DNA of 64,000 nt, from assembly GCA_020086605.1 (NCBI GenBank), contig JACBWW010000017.1, forward strand, positions 16,970,443 through 17,034,442. The letters run 5' to 3'. The notes under the pieces were generated by a model. That model did no database searches. It saw only the letters and a list, made by a program, of their open reading frames with translations, and was not told the origin of the DNA. This stretch comes from Lanius collurio. Lineage: Eukaryota > Chordata > Aves > Passeriformes > Laniidae. A program made the translations under genes and the position numbers. Below are positions 1-11,951 of the stretch, one piece after another (the first letter of the stretch is position 1; every line of letters begins with the position of its first letter).

Positions 1-419
1 AGTCTGTGGGGCAGCACCCTGCAGCCTGAGGCCCAGCGAGGCCAGGCCCCACCACTGATGGACAGCTTTCCACCATGCTGCCAGCAGGCATCAGCTGCCA
101 GCTGCCAAAGTGTCCTGAGCAATTTAACCTCAGAATTAAACAGTCAGAACCTCAGAGCAGTCTTGAAGGTATTTCCTCAGTGCACTTTAAAAAAATACAG
201 ATGTTCCCACCTAGCATAGTATGGTGTCAGTGAAAGCACCAGCTTCATTTACAGATGTAACAGCTGAAAAGAGCTGACACAGGGAGGGGAAGAGAGAAGG
301 CCAGAGCCTTTGGCTGGGACAGAACTGTGAGCACTTTGTGAGCCAGGTAAGTATGTTTAACAGTGAAGTACTGGACAAGAGAGAGGGGAGGGGAGGGGTG
401 GGGTTTGCCTCTGATACGG

Positions 420-445
420 NNNNNNNNNNNNNNNNNNNNNNNNNN
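420..445. other. Assembly gap (26 N)
   Basis: A run of N just before the long purine-rich repeat, which probably caused the sequencing or assembly break. Confidence 0.99.
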
Positions 446-497
446 CGCTTCACATGCGCACGATAAATAGGGGGGAGGGGAAGGGAGGGGAGGAGAA

Positions 498-531
498 AAA
501 GACAAAAAGAAAAAGAAAAAAAGAAAAAGAA

Positions 532-563
<32 letters not shown>

Positions 564-661
564 GAAAAAGAAAAAGAAAAAGAAAAAGAAAAAGAAAAAG
601 AAAAAGAAAAAGAAAAAGAAAAAGAAAAAGAAAAAGAAAAAGAAAAAAGAAAAAGAAAAAA
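498..661 (+). repeat. (AAAAAG)n microsatellite
   Basis: About 160 bp of AAAAAG hexamers with few interruptions, preceded by a G-rich purine stretch (463-497). It creates an artefactual poly-Lys or poly-Phe open frame on the two strands. Confidence 0.97.
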
Positions 662-3549
662 AGGAGGGAGGGAAAATATATTTACTGTATACTAAAGCAG
701 ACCAACTGGATGGCAAAAGAACTGCATTAGCTACATGTTCCCAGGGGCTTGGAATACGAAGTCTCTGCTAACAGTTTCCATGTTTTGCAAGATTATTAAA
801 AAAAAAAATAAATGAAAACAAGATTCTGGCTACATGGGGCAAAATAAACTAAATATGAGGATTCTCAGTCATCTAAAGGATTAATGTTGTTGACTGTGGG
901 AACAGCTCACATATTTGGAGGCACTCACTATGTAAGCTCAGGGGAGCAGCTTCATGGGGCTCGTTGGAGGGCAGGACAAGTGCCCAGCCATCAGTGGGGG
1001 CTACAGTTATTGGGATGTGAAATACAGTTCTGAGATTATTTGCTGGCTCAACACTAAGCAGCTTTCAGTAATTATATACGAGCATAAAGCTGGTGTCCCT
1101 ACATGAAACACGGAGAAGTTTACACAGCCACTGCCCACTCTCCACCATGAGAGCGCTCTCGCACTTGCAGGAGCGCGGGTTTTTGAGGTCTCCTGCAATC
1201 TTCTTATCCCCTAGGCAACTAGGTTTATTTATTTTTATTTATTTTCATATTTATTCCCAGGACTGAGAACTCTGCCACATGCTTGTCTGTGTTCTGAGTA
1301 ACATTGAAGAGCCAGGAATAACTCCTTTGCTGCAGTCAGTGCTTGATACAGGCACTTCTTTTATCTACTGAGTGAAGCAATCAAAAGCAACAGAAAGCAT
1401 TGAGCCAGGTAGCTGGTGGCAGAGGGGGAGCAACATCTGAAAGACTATCACAGCCGACAGAGGTCAATGTGCATATCAAAAAGCACGCTGTGCTGTGGGT
1501 CTCTGCCCAGAGCCACTGAGGGTCCCCACCAGCCCCTAGTGGAGCTGGCTCTCCCTACCCACATGGTGCCAGATGCCACCAAACAGGGCTCTTACAGCTT
1601 TAGCTGCAAGAAATTACATTTAGCACTGGCTCAACTTTTTCAATACGTAGATACAGAGAAAGACCTAAGTAGTCTGCAACAGGCAGGACATCAGCCCCTT
1701 ACTCCACACTTGTCCTAAAAGGCTGTTGATACCTCTGCCTTTAAAGTGCCCAAAGTGAGATGTTACACATGCCCAGCACTGGCATTATCACAGGATAGAC
1801 TTCTGATGCAAGCTCATTTGTGCTTTATCAGTCTGGATGTTGAAAGGTAGTAGAAAACCTGATGTCTGTAATCTCTACAACATGAAAAAGGCTGGGTTCA
1901 CTCTCACTTTCTAGAGAGACTATCCTACCCACCATATGGTGGACCAGGTTGACTCTGTTCTGCTTTGCTGAGGCAAAAGCTGTGGCTGAGGCTTGGGTCC
2001 AGGCATTCTCCTCAGAGTCACTTCTGGTCCTTTTGCATGAAGGAGTCACCAGAACAAACAGACCAGCTGCAGGACTTTTCACTTGGGAAGCACATAGGGA
2101 CAGGGACATATCCCAGCCAAATGGATTTACATGTATGATCAGCCTACGTGTAACAGTGAAAACTGCCCCCTGGCCTGATGGGAAGTGGGAGGCTGAAGTC
2201 TTTGAATACTTACTAGAAAAAATGAGGTAAGAACAGCGCCATGCCTTGATTGAAAATTTAGGTGCTTTTCTGCTGTGAAGAACAGCTTCAGGTGGCTCAA
2301 AGGTGTAAAGTGCCCTCATGCCTAGGCTCCACCTTAGGGTTTCAGGATGCCTGTGTGTTTGAGCTGCAGAGGTTTCAGCACACCCCAGGGACTGCCCACC
2401 TCCCTCTTCAGTATCCTGGCTGTAGGACTCCTAACCTGGTGCTACCAGCAACTGGAACAAGAAAAGCAGACTCCTACTGCCCCCACACCCCCCTCCAGTG
2501 CCTGCACTGCATCCAGTTAGTCACACACTTAAGCAAAGGTAAGAATAAGGATGGGAAAGGAGTAAATTGTTTGCATCCCACTCAGATGGAGGCAAGAGTA
2601 AGTTTTTCTTACAGATCAGTTCCCAGCTGCTAGCAACAGTGTCTGTCCAACACGGAAATACTACCCTTACTCTGAATGCTATTCCTATTTACTGAACAAC
2701 TTCAGTTTGTGTTTACTAATTCCAGAAAATTTGTACCTCAGTAAAAGCTTAAAGAAAGCAGGCTTTACAGAAGTAATACAGAACACGATAGTTACTTTCA
2801 TGGGACTGTGCTGTGGGCCTTTACTGTGTTTAAATTTGACAAGTACACTGCTCTGCAGAAGAGAACTTAAAGAGGACTTATTCAAAGAGGACTTCCACTA
2901 CTGCCTCCTGAAAGACCATGCCAAAGCAGAACAGAACTTTCATTTATACTGATGCTCAGCAGAGAATATCAAGCATAGTGGCTCTCCTTTTACAAAAGAG
3001 GTTTAAAGGCAAATTAGTCTCTCCTAAGCCCCACTCCAGCCAAAGCCTTCATTTAGCTTCTGTAATACCACCAAGCCTTTGGGAACTAGTTTTTCCTGGA
3101 AAAATAAGTTAATGCACCAAGTCAGCTGTTAACTTTGACAGGTGCTGTCTGAGATAAGGGCTCACATGAACTATTTCTCTGCTACATAACTACTGTGTTT
3201 TATAAAGGCAAGTTTTAAGGTACTTCAGGCATTCTAACATTTAGTAACTGCATTAACTTGTATATCGAAGCAAGATTAGTTTTTATTAGCTTGAAGTATC
3301 ATTTTATTCAAGTGATAAGAAATATCATAATACATTATGCATCTGCCAGTTATAATCCATTTTAATTGGTTCCAAAACCTAAGTAGTAAATGAGTTAAGA
3401 CAGTTTATCTAGTTAAACTGAAAAAACAGCATTCCACACAGCCAGTACTAGAGATGTCAACCGTATAATAATTCCAGCATTATGTTATGGCTTTCCAGAA
3501 ACTCATGAAGTTAACAAATTAGAACACATCAAGAGCCATTTTCCAAAGA

Positions 3550-3555
3550 TTTATT
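3550..3555 (-). terminator. VIM: VIM poly(A) signal, second
   Basis: AATAAA on the minus strand, in the context TTCAATAAATCT, about 300 nt after the stop. Further AATAAA copies lie at 3303-3308 and 3292-3297 and could give a longer tail. Confidence 0.65.
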
Positions 3556-3597
3556 GAAGTAGCGACAGGTTGCTCATACTGTGCTGGAAAAAGCAGT

Positions 3598-3603
3598 TTT
3601 ATT
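3598..3603 (-). terminator. VIM: VIM poly(A) signal, proximal
   Basis: AATAAA on the minus strand lies about 255 nt after the stop, in the context CAATAAAACTGC. A second AATAAA follows 48 nt downstream. Confidence 0.75.
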
Positions 3604-3857
3604 GAATTCAGATACTTAAAAACAGTATTGCAGCACAAGATATTGCTATTTGTAAACTAGGCTCCATTGTAAACTCTAATCCTTCAGGGAGAGTCAGTTT
3701 GTAAGATCTAAGACCTATTTCCTAGCATAATCATCTTGCGCTCATGGAAAAACTGCAGAAAGGCACTTGAAAGCTGTTTCTTCCTTTAAGACATGGACTT
3801 TTTCAATCTTGCTGGTAAGAATTTCTCCTTTAGTAAGTATGCATTGTCACTTCAGCT

Positions 3858-3899
3858 TTACTCCAAGTCATCATGATGCTGAGAAGTCTCATTAATAAC
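3858..3899 (-). CDS. VIM: VIM exon 9, coding part (tail end)
   Basis: Forty-two coding nt encode [13 protein letters not shown] and a TAA stop. The acceptor is ttcattag. The 3' UTR continues to lower coordinates. Confidence 0.97.
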   Translation of the reverse strand, partial: VINETSQHHDDLE

Positions 3900-6800
3900 C
3901 TAATGAAAACCAGAAACACTTGCATTAAGTTTTAGTAGGAAGATTGTTGTGGGTTTTTTAAGAGTTAGAAGTGGAACATCCACTTCCAAAATGTGAACAA
4001 GCAGATATCAGCTCTCACTTATGAGAAATTCTAGTTTGTAAATAGCATACAGAAATCATTTAAATTTCATTTACTTACACCAACAACAGCATCTTATCCT
4101 AAGCAAGTAAAGTACCTGTGTTTCCTGCCACATGATTTCCTACAGGAATCTTTCAAGAACTTGCTAACTCAACTGAACTTAAATCATCCATACACAAGCA
4201 ACAGTAAGCAACTTAAGGTTTTACTATCAGATGAATTTTGATTTTTTTCTAGATGATCCTGTTTTCTATACCTGCATGTTCAGTCACACAGCCTGGAGTG
4301 CCAATTGCTGTTCTACTCAATACTTACTACCACGTACAAGCCGCAGTAAGCAGCAGACAAACTTAAGAATTTAAGGTAACCAGCTGTGATAGAAATAAAG
4401 TTACCACCAACCTGTCCATCTCTGGTTTCGACGGTCTTAATTAGAAGTGTTCTCTTTGAGTGAGTGTCAACCATTGGCTGAGACTCAATGTTGGTTTCTG
4501 CAGAAGAAGATGTATTATTACCAAGAGTCTAGATGAAATGCCCCCTCAAAGAAATGAGGTGTAACAGATTTTAGTGTCTACTTTCAGAATCCCAGTTTAG
4601 TATAAGCCAGGTCTCCTACATGTTCTCTCTGTGCCCCTTAAAGCACTTTCAGCAGGTACCCAAACTCATTACTTGCTATGTACCAATATTTTAAAATGTG
4701 TCCAGGAACAAAAGGGCTGCTACCATCCAAGATTAAATAACTGCAAATACTGTAGTTAGACCCAAGAGTATTCACAACCAACTGCACTTATACAAGTTCA
4801 AAAACCAGCATAAGAGGACCTATCCAGAACCCTCATGCTAATGATAGAGCAACTGCCTAAACTGAAGTAGCAGAAACAGCTTACCTCTCAGGTTCAAAGC
4901 AGCAAAGGTTGGAATAGGCATGTTAATCCTGAAGGAAAAAAGAAATGGATAAAATCAGACATGGGTATAAAGTATCTTCCAGTAATTACTGGTTTTAGAA
5001 AAGTGTCTGCATGTGATTACCTGCTCTCTTCACCCTCCAGCAGTTTTCTGTAGGTGGCAATCTCAATATCAAGGGCCATCTTTACATTCAGCAGGTCCTG
5101 GTACTCACGGAGATGGCGAGCCATTTCTTCCTTCATGTTCTGAATCTCGTCCTGCAGACGGCCAATAGTGTCTTGGTAGTTAGCAGCTTCAACAGCAAAA
5201 TTCTCCTCCATTTCACGCATTTGGCGCTCCAGGGACTCATTCTGGAAGAGAATAGTGAAATCAAGCATTGCTGCAGTTCAGCCACTCTTCCCCACCCTCA
5301 AGACCCTTAACATTTTAAAAGAGGGAAAGTTGTGTTACATTAGCATACTTCCTGAAAATGCCCAGACATGTCCCAAATTTGTCATATCCTTATCTTCCCT
5401 TAGGAAAGTCAAAGAAGGTTATTCTGCTACGTGATCTGAGGTGTGCCACATATTTGCTCTACCAGGTGGCAAAGCAATCCTTTACAGAAAGCCCAACACA
5501 TGCAGTTCAAGTCAACATGCAGGAAGTCCTTACTAGAGGAGATCTGCAGGCATGCTAAACACTGTTACATCCATTTCAATCCTGTCCTTAAGCCAGTCAC
5601 GTTCTAGGAACAGCATATTTGCACATTTTACTGCTCCTGAAGGTTTTTTTTATAACTTTAGCTGTACCTCACAGACAAGGCATAAACACTTACAGAAAGT
5701 GCTTAATAAACAGTGAATATTATACCAAGAGAATGAACTCATTGTTTACAGCTTCAGTAAGACTAGTTCAGTGTGTCAATCTACCCAGTGCACTGTTGTG
5801 CATGCACACAAATTGAGTCCATAGCATCCTTTTCAAAAGTACTAATATGCTGCTGAATTGCATGGCAGATCACCTGCATTCACATCCAAATTCACAATTA
5901 AACTGCAGTGCAGTGCTTAAAGCTGCAATGAAGAACAACTGCTGTCTTCTACTTACGCTTCCCTTAAGAGCATCGACTTCGCAGGTGAGAGACTGGATCT
6001 GTCTGCGGTACTCATTGGCTTCCTGCTTGGCCTGGCGCAGGGCATCGTTGTTCCTGTTAGCAGCTTCAGAGAGATCTGCAAACTGGAAAACCCCAGTCTG
6101 GTTAGCACAACACTTCTACAGAAATGGTGAAACAGGCTTTCTGCGGACACAGCAGTTGAGGGCAACTGAAGGTATTAATACAAGGATTAATACTTGAAAT
6201 GCTTAAACATTAGCATTACTCTTAGAATGCCTATTTCTAATTGTTATATTAGAATTCATGGCAAACTTTCATACTTGTTTTCCCACCCTGTACATTTCCC
6301 ATCTTTTCATAATCTTTTCACTCATTTCTTCAGTACTTCATCCAACATCTGTTTTCAGGTACAAGCACAGGTAAGACTGCCAGTGCCCACCCATTACTTT
6401 GATGCTGTAGTTATGGCACAAAATGCTTTCAGTTGTACCCCTCCCAGGCTAGGATTTAAAAAAAGACTTTGTGTCACGGTTATGTTCATGTCCATTAGAG
6501 TGACTGAGGGAACAGCAAGTGCTACAGCAAAGCTGTTGCATACAATTAGTTCCAGTGCCTGATGCATTTTACTTACTTTGGACTTGTACCATTCTTCAGC
6601 TTCCTGAAGATTCTTAGCAGCAACACTTTCATACTGCTGGCGAACATCACGCAGGGCAGCAGTAAGGTCAGGCTTCGAAACATCCATATCAATTTGGATG
6701 TGCTGTTCCTGGAGTTGGGCCTGCAATTCTCGGATTTCCTTAGAGAAAAGCAGACATTCAATATTATTGCACAAAAGCACACAGATCATGCACAGGTGGG

Positions 6801-9800
6801 GACTCTGGGACAGAACCAGCAAAAAGCTTCCTTGCTAGACAGTCTGCATCCAAACACAGAGCTCATTTCTCAGCTTACCTCATCATGAAGCTTCTTCAAG
6901 AAGACAATCTCCTCTTGCAGGGACTCAACTTTGCGCTCAAGATCAAGACGTGCCAGAGAGGCATTGTCAACATCCTGATGAGAGAGAAGAATGATTCATA
7001 AACTTACAAAACTGATGTAGAAAAGTCTCTTACAGCAAGTTCAGCAGCATACAGACTGATGCTACATCTGAGCTTTTTGACAAAACAGGAAATCAAAAGC
7101 TGTAAAAAAAGTTTTTTGCCATCTCCTACCCTAGCCTTAAACAATTATATACACCTTCGTTGTGAATTTGCAACTATACCACTGAGGATGATTATATCAT
7201 TTTTGCTGACATGCTGCTAAGCATGATCAAGAGCACACAGATCATGGTGGGTTTAAATCCTACAAGTACTTGAGTCAGAAGTCAGCAGTAAGAACTTCTA
7301 GCTTGACTACAATGAAAAAGAGTTAGTTTTGCAATTTGCAAACTTCCACTTTTCAGTAGGTCTTAAAAGTGTGACACAACAGTGCCTTCATGCCTATCAG
7401 TGGGCTTAACTTATGGACTCCTTGGTGACCAAGGACAGAGTCCTTTAAGTCCACAGACCACAGTTTTAAAGTGTACTTGTAAAGCTGGTGAGGTACATAT
7501 AGAAACTGTAGCCTTTACTTCATGCAGGTCAACAGACCTCCCTTGAGGAAAAGAAGGTATGAGCATAAACAAACTGAGCTACTCATCATTGCCTACACCC
7601 TCACAGTTGCTGGCAAAGACTCCACCTTTTGCTGGACTGAGATAGTCTTAATCAACAGCAAAAATTCATTTAGAGCATAACAGAAGACACGTCATGAATG
7701 TTACATGGGAGCAGGTTGAATTAGTTAAAAAACATAACCTTAGACTAAACACTGAATGGGAACTTTTTGCTTTTTGAATGTGTAGTGCATTTACTCTGCA
7801 AAGGGGAAGATTGTTCCTTTCGCACTAGTTACATACAAAGCCACATGCTTGTGCTCACAGGGTATTAACATATCAGGTTCTCACAGCTTACTCTAAAGCT
7901 ATTTTGGATTGCCCCAAGCATAAGCATTCCTAATCAGCAGCTCTCTTTATTATGGCATCTTTGAAGAAAGGAGTGTTTTCTTTAGACTCCTAGAAAGCCC
8001 TTCCTTGGATCACTCCTACTCTGGGGTAAGGCCCTTGCTCCAGAAGAATTATTCTGTTTACTTTATCCAGCAAAACATTCCTTTCATGCATCATTCCATA
8101 AGTTTTCTATCAATTCAGGTTTTACACCCACAGTTCATATTGGCTCTGTTTTTCAGTTCAGGGAAAGAATTTCCTAATTAATTTGTTCTCCTCCCTCCAA
8201 AACCCCTCACGATCATTCTAGCAGAAAATTACATGGCTATGACCCAAAATGTTTACACAATTGGCCAGACATCCAAAGATATTCTAGAGGATTTTAGAGA
8301 AATCTTCACCCTAAAGGCTCTTAATTTTTTTTTTTGTAACAACATAATAGCTACAGGATTTTAGGACCTTATGGTAAATTGAAAAAAACTTAAACTGAAG
8401 ATGCTTACAATATGTACTTTACCATATGCTATCATTTACATATTCCCTGTCATTATGATTTAGTGTTTCAGTAGTGCCCAGATGTATGGAGAACCACATA
8501 AACAAATAAGTTACTTGTAGCCTAAACAAACAAGTACAAGTTATAGATACATACAGTTGTAGTATGCACTGATTTTACTCTAGGAGATTCTTCAGTGCAA
8601 GCCACGCAGTTTGCAGGGTTGAGCATCCATTTTTACCTCAGACAAACCTCCTGTTAGCCAGGACCTGACTTGCTAGTCTTGTTACAGCTTCAGGACCTAT
8701 TCCTTGCTGCTGGACTACCTGGCAAAGCTGCAGTAAATAACATTCTCACTAACTGGAATGCTTTTCCTGCCCCAAAGGAACTCTCTGTCCCTGGTACCAC
8801 AGGCTAACCGGCCACCACAAGTACTCACTGAACCTCCAACGTTTATTTTATGCAGTATGTCCCTCAGGACAAGAGTAAAATCACATCTTTGTCCAGAAAA
8901 AATAAATTAAAATTCAGTACATATGAGCTGAACAGTCTCTGAAACAGGCAGCTCTTGGAAATAAAAGCTTAAGTTCAGATATTCATTCTTTATTTTAAAA
9001 TACTGAAGTACACAATTGTTCCATCAAGTAAAAAGTAGCTTTGATGATCCATCAGAACAGGAAAGTACCTGCTGAAGTGTTCCAAATCTATACAATTTTC
9101 CAGTGGAAAAATATAATGATTTGATAAAAAGCTGCACATTTCTTTAAAATGGAAAGCACAACAGGATATTTCACCTTCAGTGTTCTAGGAATTTAATTTC
9201 ACTTTCAGAAGAACAAAACTTACAATGAAACAGATTTAAGTTTCAAAACCTGCATGTTAACTCCACCCTTGCCAGTAAGGAAAACTGAGGTATGACTGAT
9301 GTTCAGATCAAGCACACCAGCATGCACGGTTATGTCATGAGTAGATTTAGTGTAGAGTTTCCACAGACAATGATTTGCATTTCTTACGCACAAGCTACAG
9401 CTCAGGAGGCTAATGGATCCAATTCTGACTGTCCTGCATGCACACATCTGCTGGAGGCTGAGCTGCTGAACGACCCCTTCCCAAAGGAAGGGCTGGATAA
9501 TGAGTGTGGGGTATGCACACCAAGCCAAGTTCACTTTAAAGCCTAGAGCCTTCATAAGGTTCGACTGGTTTGAAATACAGACATGCCTAGAGTGCACCAA
9601 TTAAATATGAAATAACATTCAAAAGCCAACCTTAAGTCAATTGATCCTTCAACTGAATTCAGCAATGAATCAGAGTAGATGAGGTTCTCTAAAACTTAAG
9701 TTAAATTCTCCTTCACAGAACTTCACACTACATTTAATTGTCTCAGCACTCAAAAAAAAAAACCCAGAAGCTTAAATTAAGGCAGTATCTCAAACTATTG

Positions 9801-11804
9801 TTTCAAACTTCTGTCCTCAGAACACCAGAGGAGACTGAATTCCTAGGCTCTGAAGGGGAGTACGTGTTTCAGTTTCCCCACACTATCTCATGAACACACT
9901 GGCTCTCCTTCAAGGACTATAAACATACTGCAGTCAAAAGCCTTTCCCAGGAAAATGCTGACAATCAAGTACTGATTTCCTGAATGGTGACTCCTGTTAA
10001 TGCTTATGAAGAGCTCTGGGACAAAGTCAGCCCGTACCCAGCTGCCTGGAGATATGGGCAGTCACTTCCAGTCTGGAAGAATGCTAGCTATGCTGTTTTA
10101 CACCAGCAGTTTTAGGGAAGAGACCTTGTTTTGAGAAGGCACATTCCTAAATATCTCCTAGTCCAAACAAGGCTTAATCTAAGTTGAAAGCTGATTTCGC
10201 ACGAGTGAAAACTTGAGCTTAAGAATTTTCAAACATTGTTTGCACAGTTGTTTCTGGTTGTCATGTAGGTTTTACTTTATCCAGATAACATCACAGCATC
10301 CTACAAAGAATAAACTTTAACATAACTTGTTTCTTAGGTTAACATCTTTGTTTTACAGAGCATTAAATTTCATGTTCTTAATGGACACCAAGAGGGGGCA
10401 GGCTCAATCCTGTGACCTCGCCCCAAGGAACATATTGTCTACTTCTTGTCAGCAGACAACACCCACACGAAAAACCTTAAATTTGAAACTGTTGCCCAGT
10501 AATGCACTGACCAGTGATTCATCAAAAAGGAGTTCTGCTTTATACAAAAACTAGACCATAATAGACACATTTCGCTAGAAATATGCCCACAGCATTACAC
10601 ATTTAGTAAGAATGCAGCCCACTGCGCCCTCCCCTCCGACACAAAGGGATCTATTATTTCAATCTGCTGCCACCACACTTGCCATAATGCCTGTATCTGC
10701 ATTCCACGGTGAATCCCATAGAAACCATTAATACCCTTCAGCCAAGCGAGCAGATGGCCCCCTTTCACTTTTATTGGATCGGAAAGTGATTCCACGTTGG
10801 GGCGGTTTTTGTAAAACGGGCTAGACTTGGATAAAGCAGGACAATAGTTTCCCTCCCCTCCCTTCAGACCGCAGCATCCCCCTAAAGAAAACACGGAGGG
10901 CTTGCGTGAGAACTGACGGAATCTCTTTGTGCAAGGAAAGCAAACTCCTGCACTCCCACCCTCCGCCCCAGGCACAGCCACCACCTCCTCGGGCCCCTCC
11001 CTCCTCCACCACCGCTAACCTGTCTGAAAGACTGCAGGGTGTTCTCGGCCTCCTCCCTCTGAAGCATCTCCTCTTGCAACCTGGAAGGGGCAAGAAAGCG
11101 GTGAGGAGGGAGCGGAGGTCGCCCAAATCCTCCCACGCAGCCTCCCGCCGGCCCGGTGCCGCTCGGGATGCTCAGGGGCTGCCTCCGCGCCAGGGGACAG
11201 GGCGGGGGGGAGGCAGCGGGAGGCGCCGGCAGCCCGAACCCGCTTCCCCCCGGCACACTCACTTCTCCCGCAGCCGCATGATGTCGTCGGCGAGGTTGTC
11301 CCGCTCCACTTCCACGCGTGCCTTGTCGTTGGTGAGCTGGTCCACCTGTCGCCGCAGCTCCCGCATCTCCTCCTCATAGAGGTCGCCCAGGCGGGACGTG
11401 CCCTTGCCCTTGAGCTGCTCCAGCTCGGCCAGCAGAATCTTGTTTTGCTGCTCCAGGAAGCGCACCTTGTCGATGTAGTTGGCGAAGCGGTCATTAAGCT
11501 CCTGCAGCTCAACCTTCTCATTAGTGCGGTTCGCCTTAAACTCCGTGTTGATGGCATCGGCCAGGGAGAAGTCTACGGAGTCGTGGAGCCGCATGGGCGG
11601 CATGCTGCTCCGCAGCCGCACCGACGTCGTCTTGCTGGCGTACATGCCGCCGGGCGAGGCGGACACGTACCGGGCGCTGCTGGGCCGCAGGGCACTGCCC
11701 AGCGAGTACCGGGTGCTGGACGTGATGTAGCGGGTGCCGGTGCTGGGGCGGCTGCCCCCGCCAAACATGCGGCGGTACGAGGAGTTTTTCGTGCTGATGC
11801 TCAT
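3858..11804 (-). CDS. VIM: Vimentin, complete, nine coding exons
   Basis: Type III intermediate-filament protein that polymerises into the cytoplasmic filament network of mesenchymal and other cells. Coding exons on the minus strand are 11263-11804, 11020-11080, 6879-6974, 6577-6738, 5957-6082, 5021-5241, 4885-4928, 4412-4497 and 3858-3899, together 1380 nt, giving 459 aa (about the usual 460). A Ser/Arg-rich head (residues 1 to about 95) contains SSYRRMFGG. The rod starts near [19 protein letters not shown] (103-121) and ends with the helix-termination motif [10 protein letters not shown] (392-401). The tail ends in [16 protein letters not shown]. There is one cysteine, C321 in SLTCEVDAL, matching the single conserved vimentin cysteine. 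The start is the first ATG of the island exon, with G at -3. All introns are GT-AG; the exon 2 and exon 8 donors (GTTAGC, GTTGGT) are less canonical. Desmin, GFAP and peripherin share the rod, but the head and tail identify vimentin. Confidence 0.98.
4412..4497 (-). CDS. VIM: VIM exon 8 (tail)
   Basis: This 86-nt exon encodes [19 protein letters not shown] and on to VETRDGQ. The acceptor is ttctgcag; the donor gttggt departs from the GTRAGT consensus. Confidence 0.96.
4885..4928 (-). CDS. VIM: VIM exon 7 (tail)
   Basis: This 44-nt exon encodes [15 protein letters not shown] in the tail domain. The acceptor is tccttcag and the donor gtaagc. It was found by frame continuity because it is too short to stand out as an ORF. 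Confidence 0.96.
5021..5241 (-). CDS. VIM: VIM exon 6 (coil 2, helix termination)
   Basis: This 221-nt exon encodes [19 protein letters not shown] through [11 protein letters not shown], then two bases of R403. The acceptor is ctcttccag and the donor gtaatc. It carries the most conserved end-of-rod motif of intermediate filaments. Confidence 0.97.
5957..6082 (-). CDS. VIM: VIM exon 5 (coil 2, conserved Cys)
   Basis: This 126-nt exon encodes residues 288-329, from [19 protein letters not shown] to CEVDALKGS. It contains the only cysteine of the protein (C321). Acceptor ttttccag, donor gtaagt. Confidence 0.97.
6577..6738 (-). CDS. VIM: VIM exon 4 (coil 1B to linker/coil 2)
   Basis: This 162-nt exon, phase 0 at both ends, encodes residues 234-287, from [20 protein letters not shown] to EEWYKSK. 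The [10 protein letters not shown] linker region is clearly vimentin. The donor gtaagt follows AAA. Confidence 0.97.
6879..6974 (-). CDS. VIM: VIM exon 3 (coil 1B)
   Basis: This 96-nt exon is phase 0 at both ends and encodes residues 202-233, from [15 protein letters not shown] to FLKKLHDE. The donor is gtaagc and the acceptor ctcatcag. Confidence 0.97.
6975..11019 (-). other. VIM: VIM intron 2 (about 4 kb)
   Basis: The longest VIM intron. It was read on both strands and no exon, RNA gene or recognisable mobile element was found; only short A/T runs are visible. Confidence 0.7.
11020..11080 (-). CDS. VIM: VIM exon 2 (coil 1B)
   Basis: This 61-nt exon encodes [20 protein letters not shown] after completing K181. 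The acceptor is cttccag and the donor gttagc. The 61-nt length equals that of mammalian VIM exon 2. Confidence 0.97.
11263..11804 (-). CDS. VIM: VIM exon 1 (head, coil 1A, start of coil 1B)
   Basis: Encodes residues 1-180 plus two bases of K181, ending RLREK, followed by donor gtgagt at 11257-11262. It holds the whole head and the conserved rod-initiation segment. DSVD at residues 75-78 corresponds to the aspartate in human vimentin known as a caspase site (family knowledge). Confidence 0.97.
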
Positions 11805-11894
11805 AGCGACGGCGGCGCGGTCTTTGTAATCCGTGAGCAGAGCGGGACCACTGGGGTGTGCGGCGAAGAAGGGCGGTGGCCGCCGCCCGGGCCC

Positions 11895-11903
11895 CTACTT
11901 ATG
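11895..11903 (-). promoter_or_regulatory. VIM: VIM TATA-like box
   Basis: The minus strand reads CATAAGTAG about 90 nt upstream of the start codon. This is a TATA-like element in a GC-rich surround, and vimentin promoters are known to have a TATA box. It predicts transcription starting near 11865-11875. Confidence 0.6.
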
Positions 11904-11930
11904 GGCGCCCCCGAACCCGCCCCCGCCGGG

Positions 11931-11951
11931 CCCGCCCCGCCCCGCCTCGCC
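11931..11951 (-). promoter_or_regulatory. VIM: GC-box cluster upstream of VIM
   Basis: Overlapping GGGGCGGGG-type Sp1 sites on the minus strand lie just upstream of the TATA-like box. Further GC boxes sit near 11960 and 12000. Sp1 control of vimentin is established for mammals; its use here is inferred. Confidence 0.55.

Larger units (their letters stand above)
1..3529. other. Region downstream of VIM, no gene seen
   Basis: No splice-bounded coding segment was recognised on either strand. It holds a purine-rich simple repeat (about 465-670), an assembly gap and a TTTA-rich patch near 1225-1255. The open frames here lack protein-like character. Confidence 0.6.
3530..3857 (-). other. VIM: VIM 3' untranslated region
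   Basis: The sequence from the stop codon to just beyond two AATAAA signals is about 300 nt, the usual length of vimentin 3' UTRs. The exact cleavage sites cannot be read from sequence alone. Confidence 0.7.

Noticed and set aside
454..771. 105-codon Lys-rich frame (and Phe-rich reverse)
   Set aside because: Translation of the AAAAAG microsatellite.
2262..2633. 123-codon plus-strand frame downstream of VIM
   Set aside because: No domain or homologue recognised, and no supporting promoter or splice sites.
6394..6822. 142-codon minus-strand frame
   Set aside because: VIM exon 4 read through into both introns; only 6577-6738 is coding.
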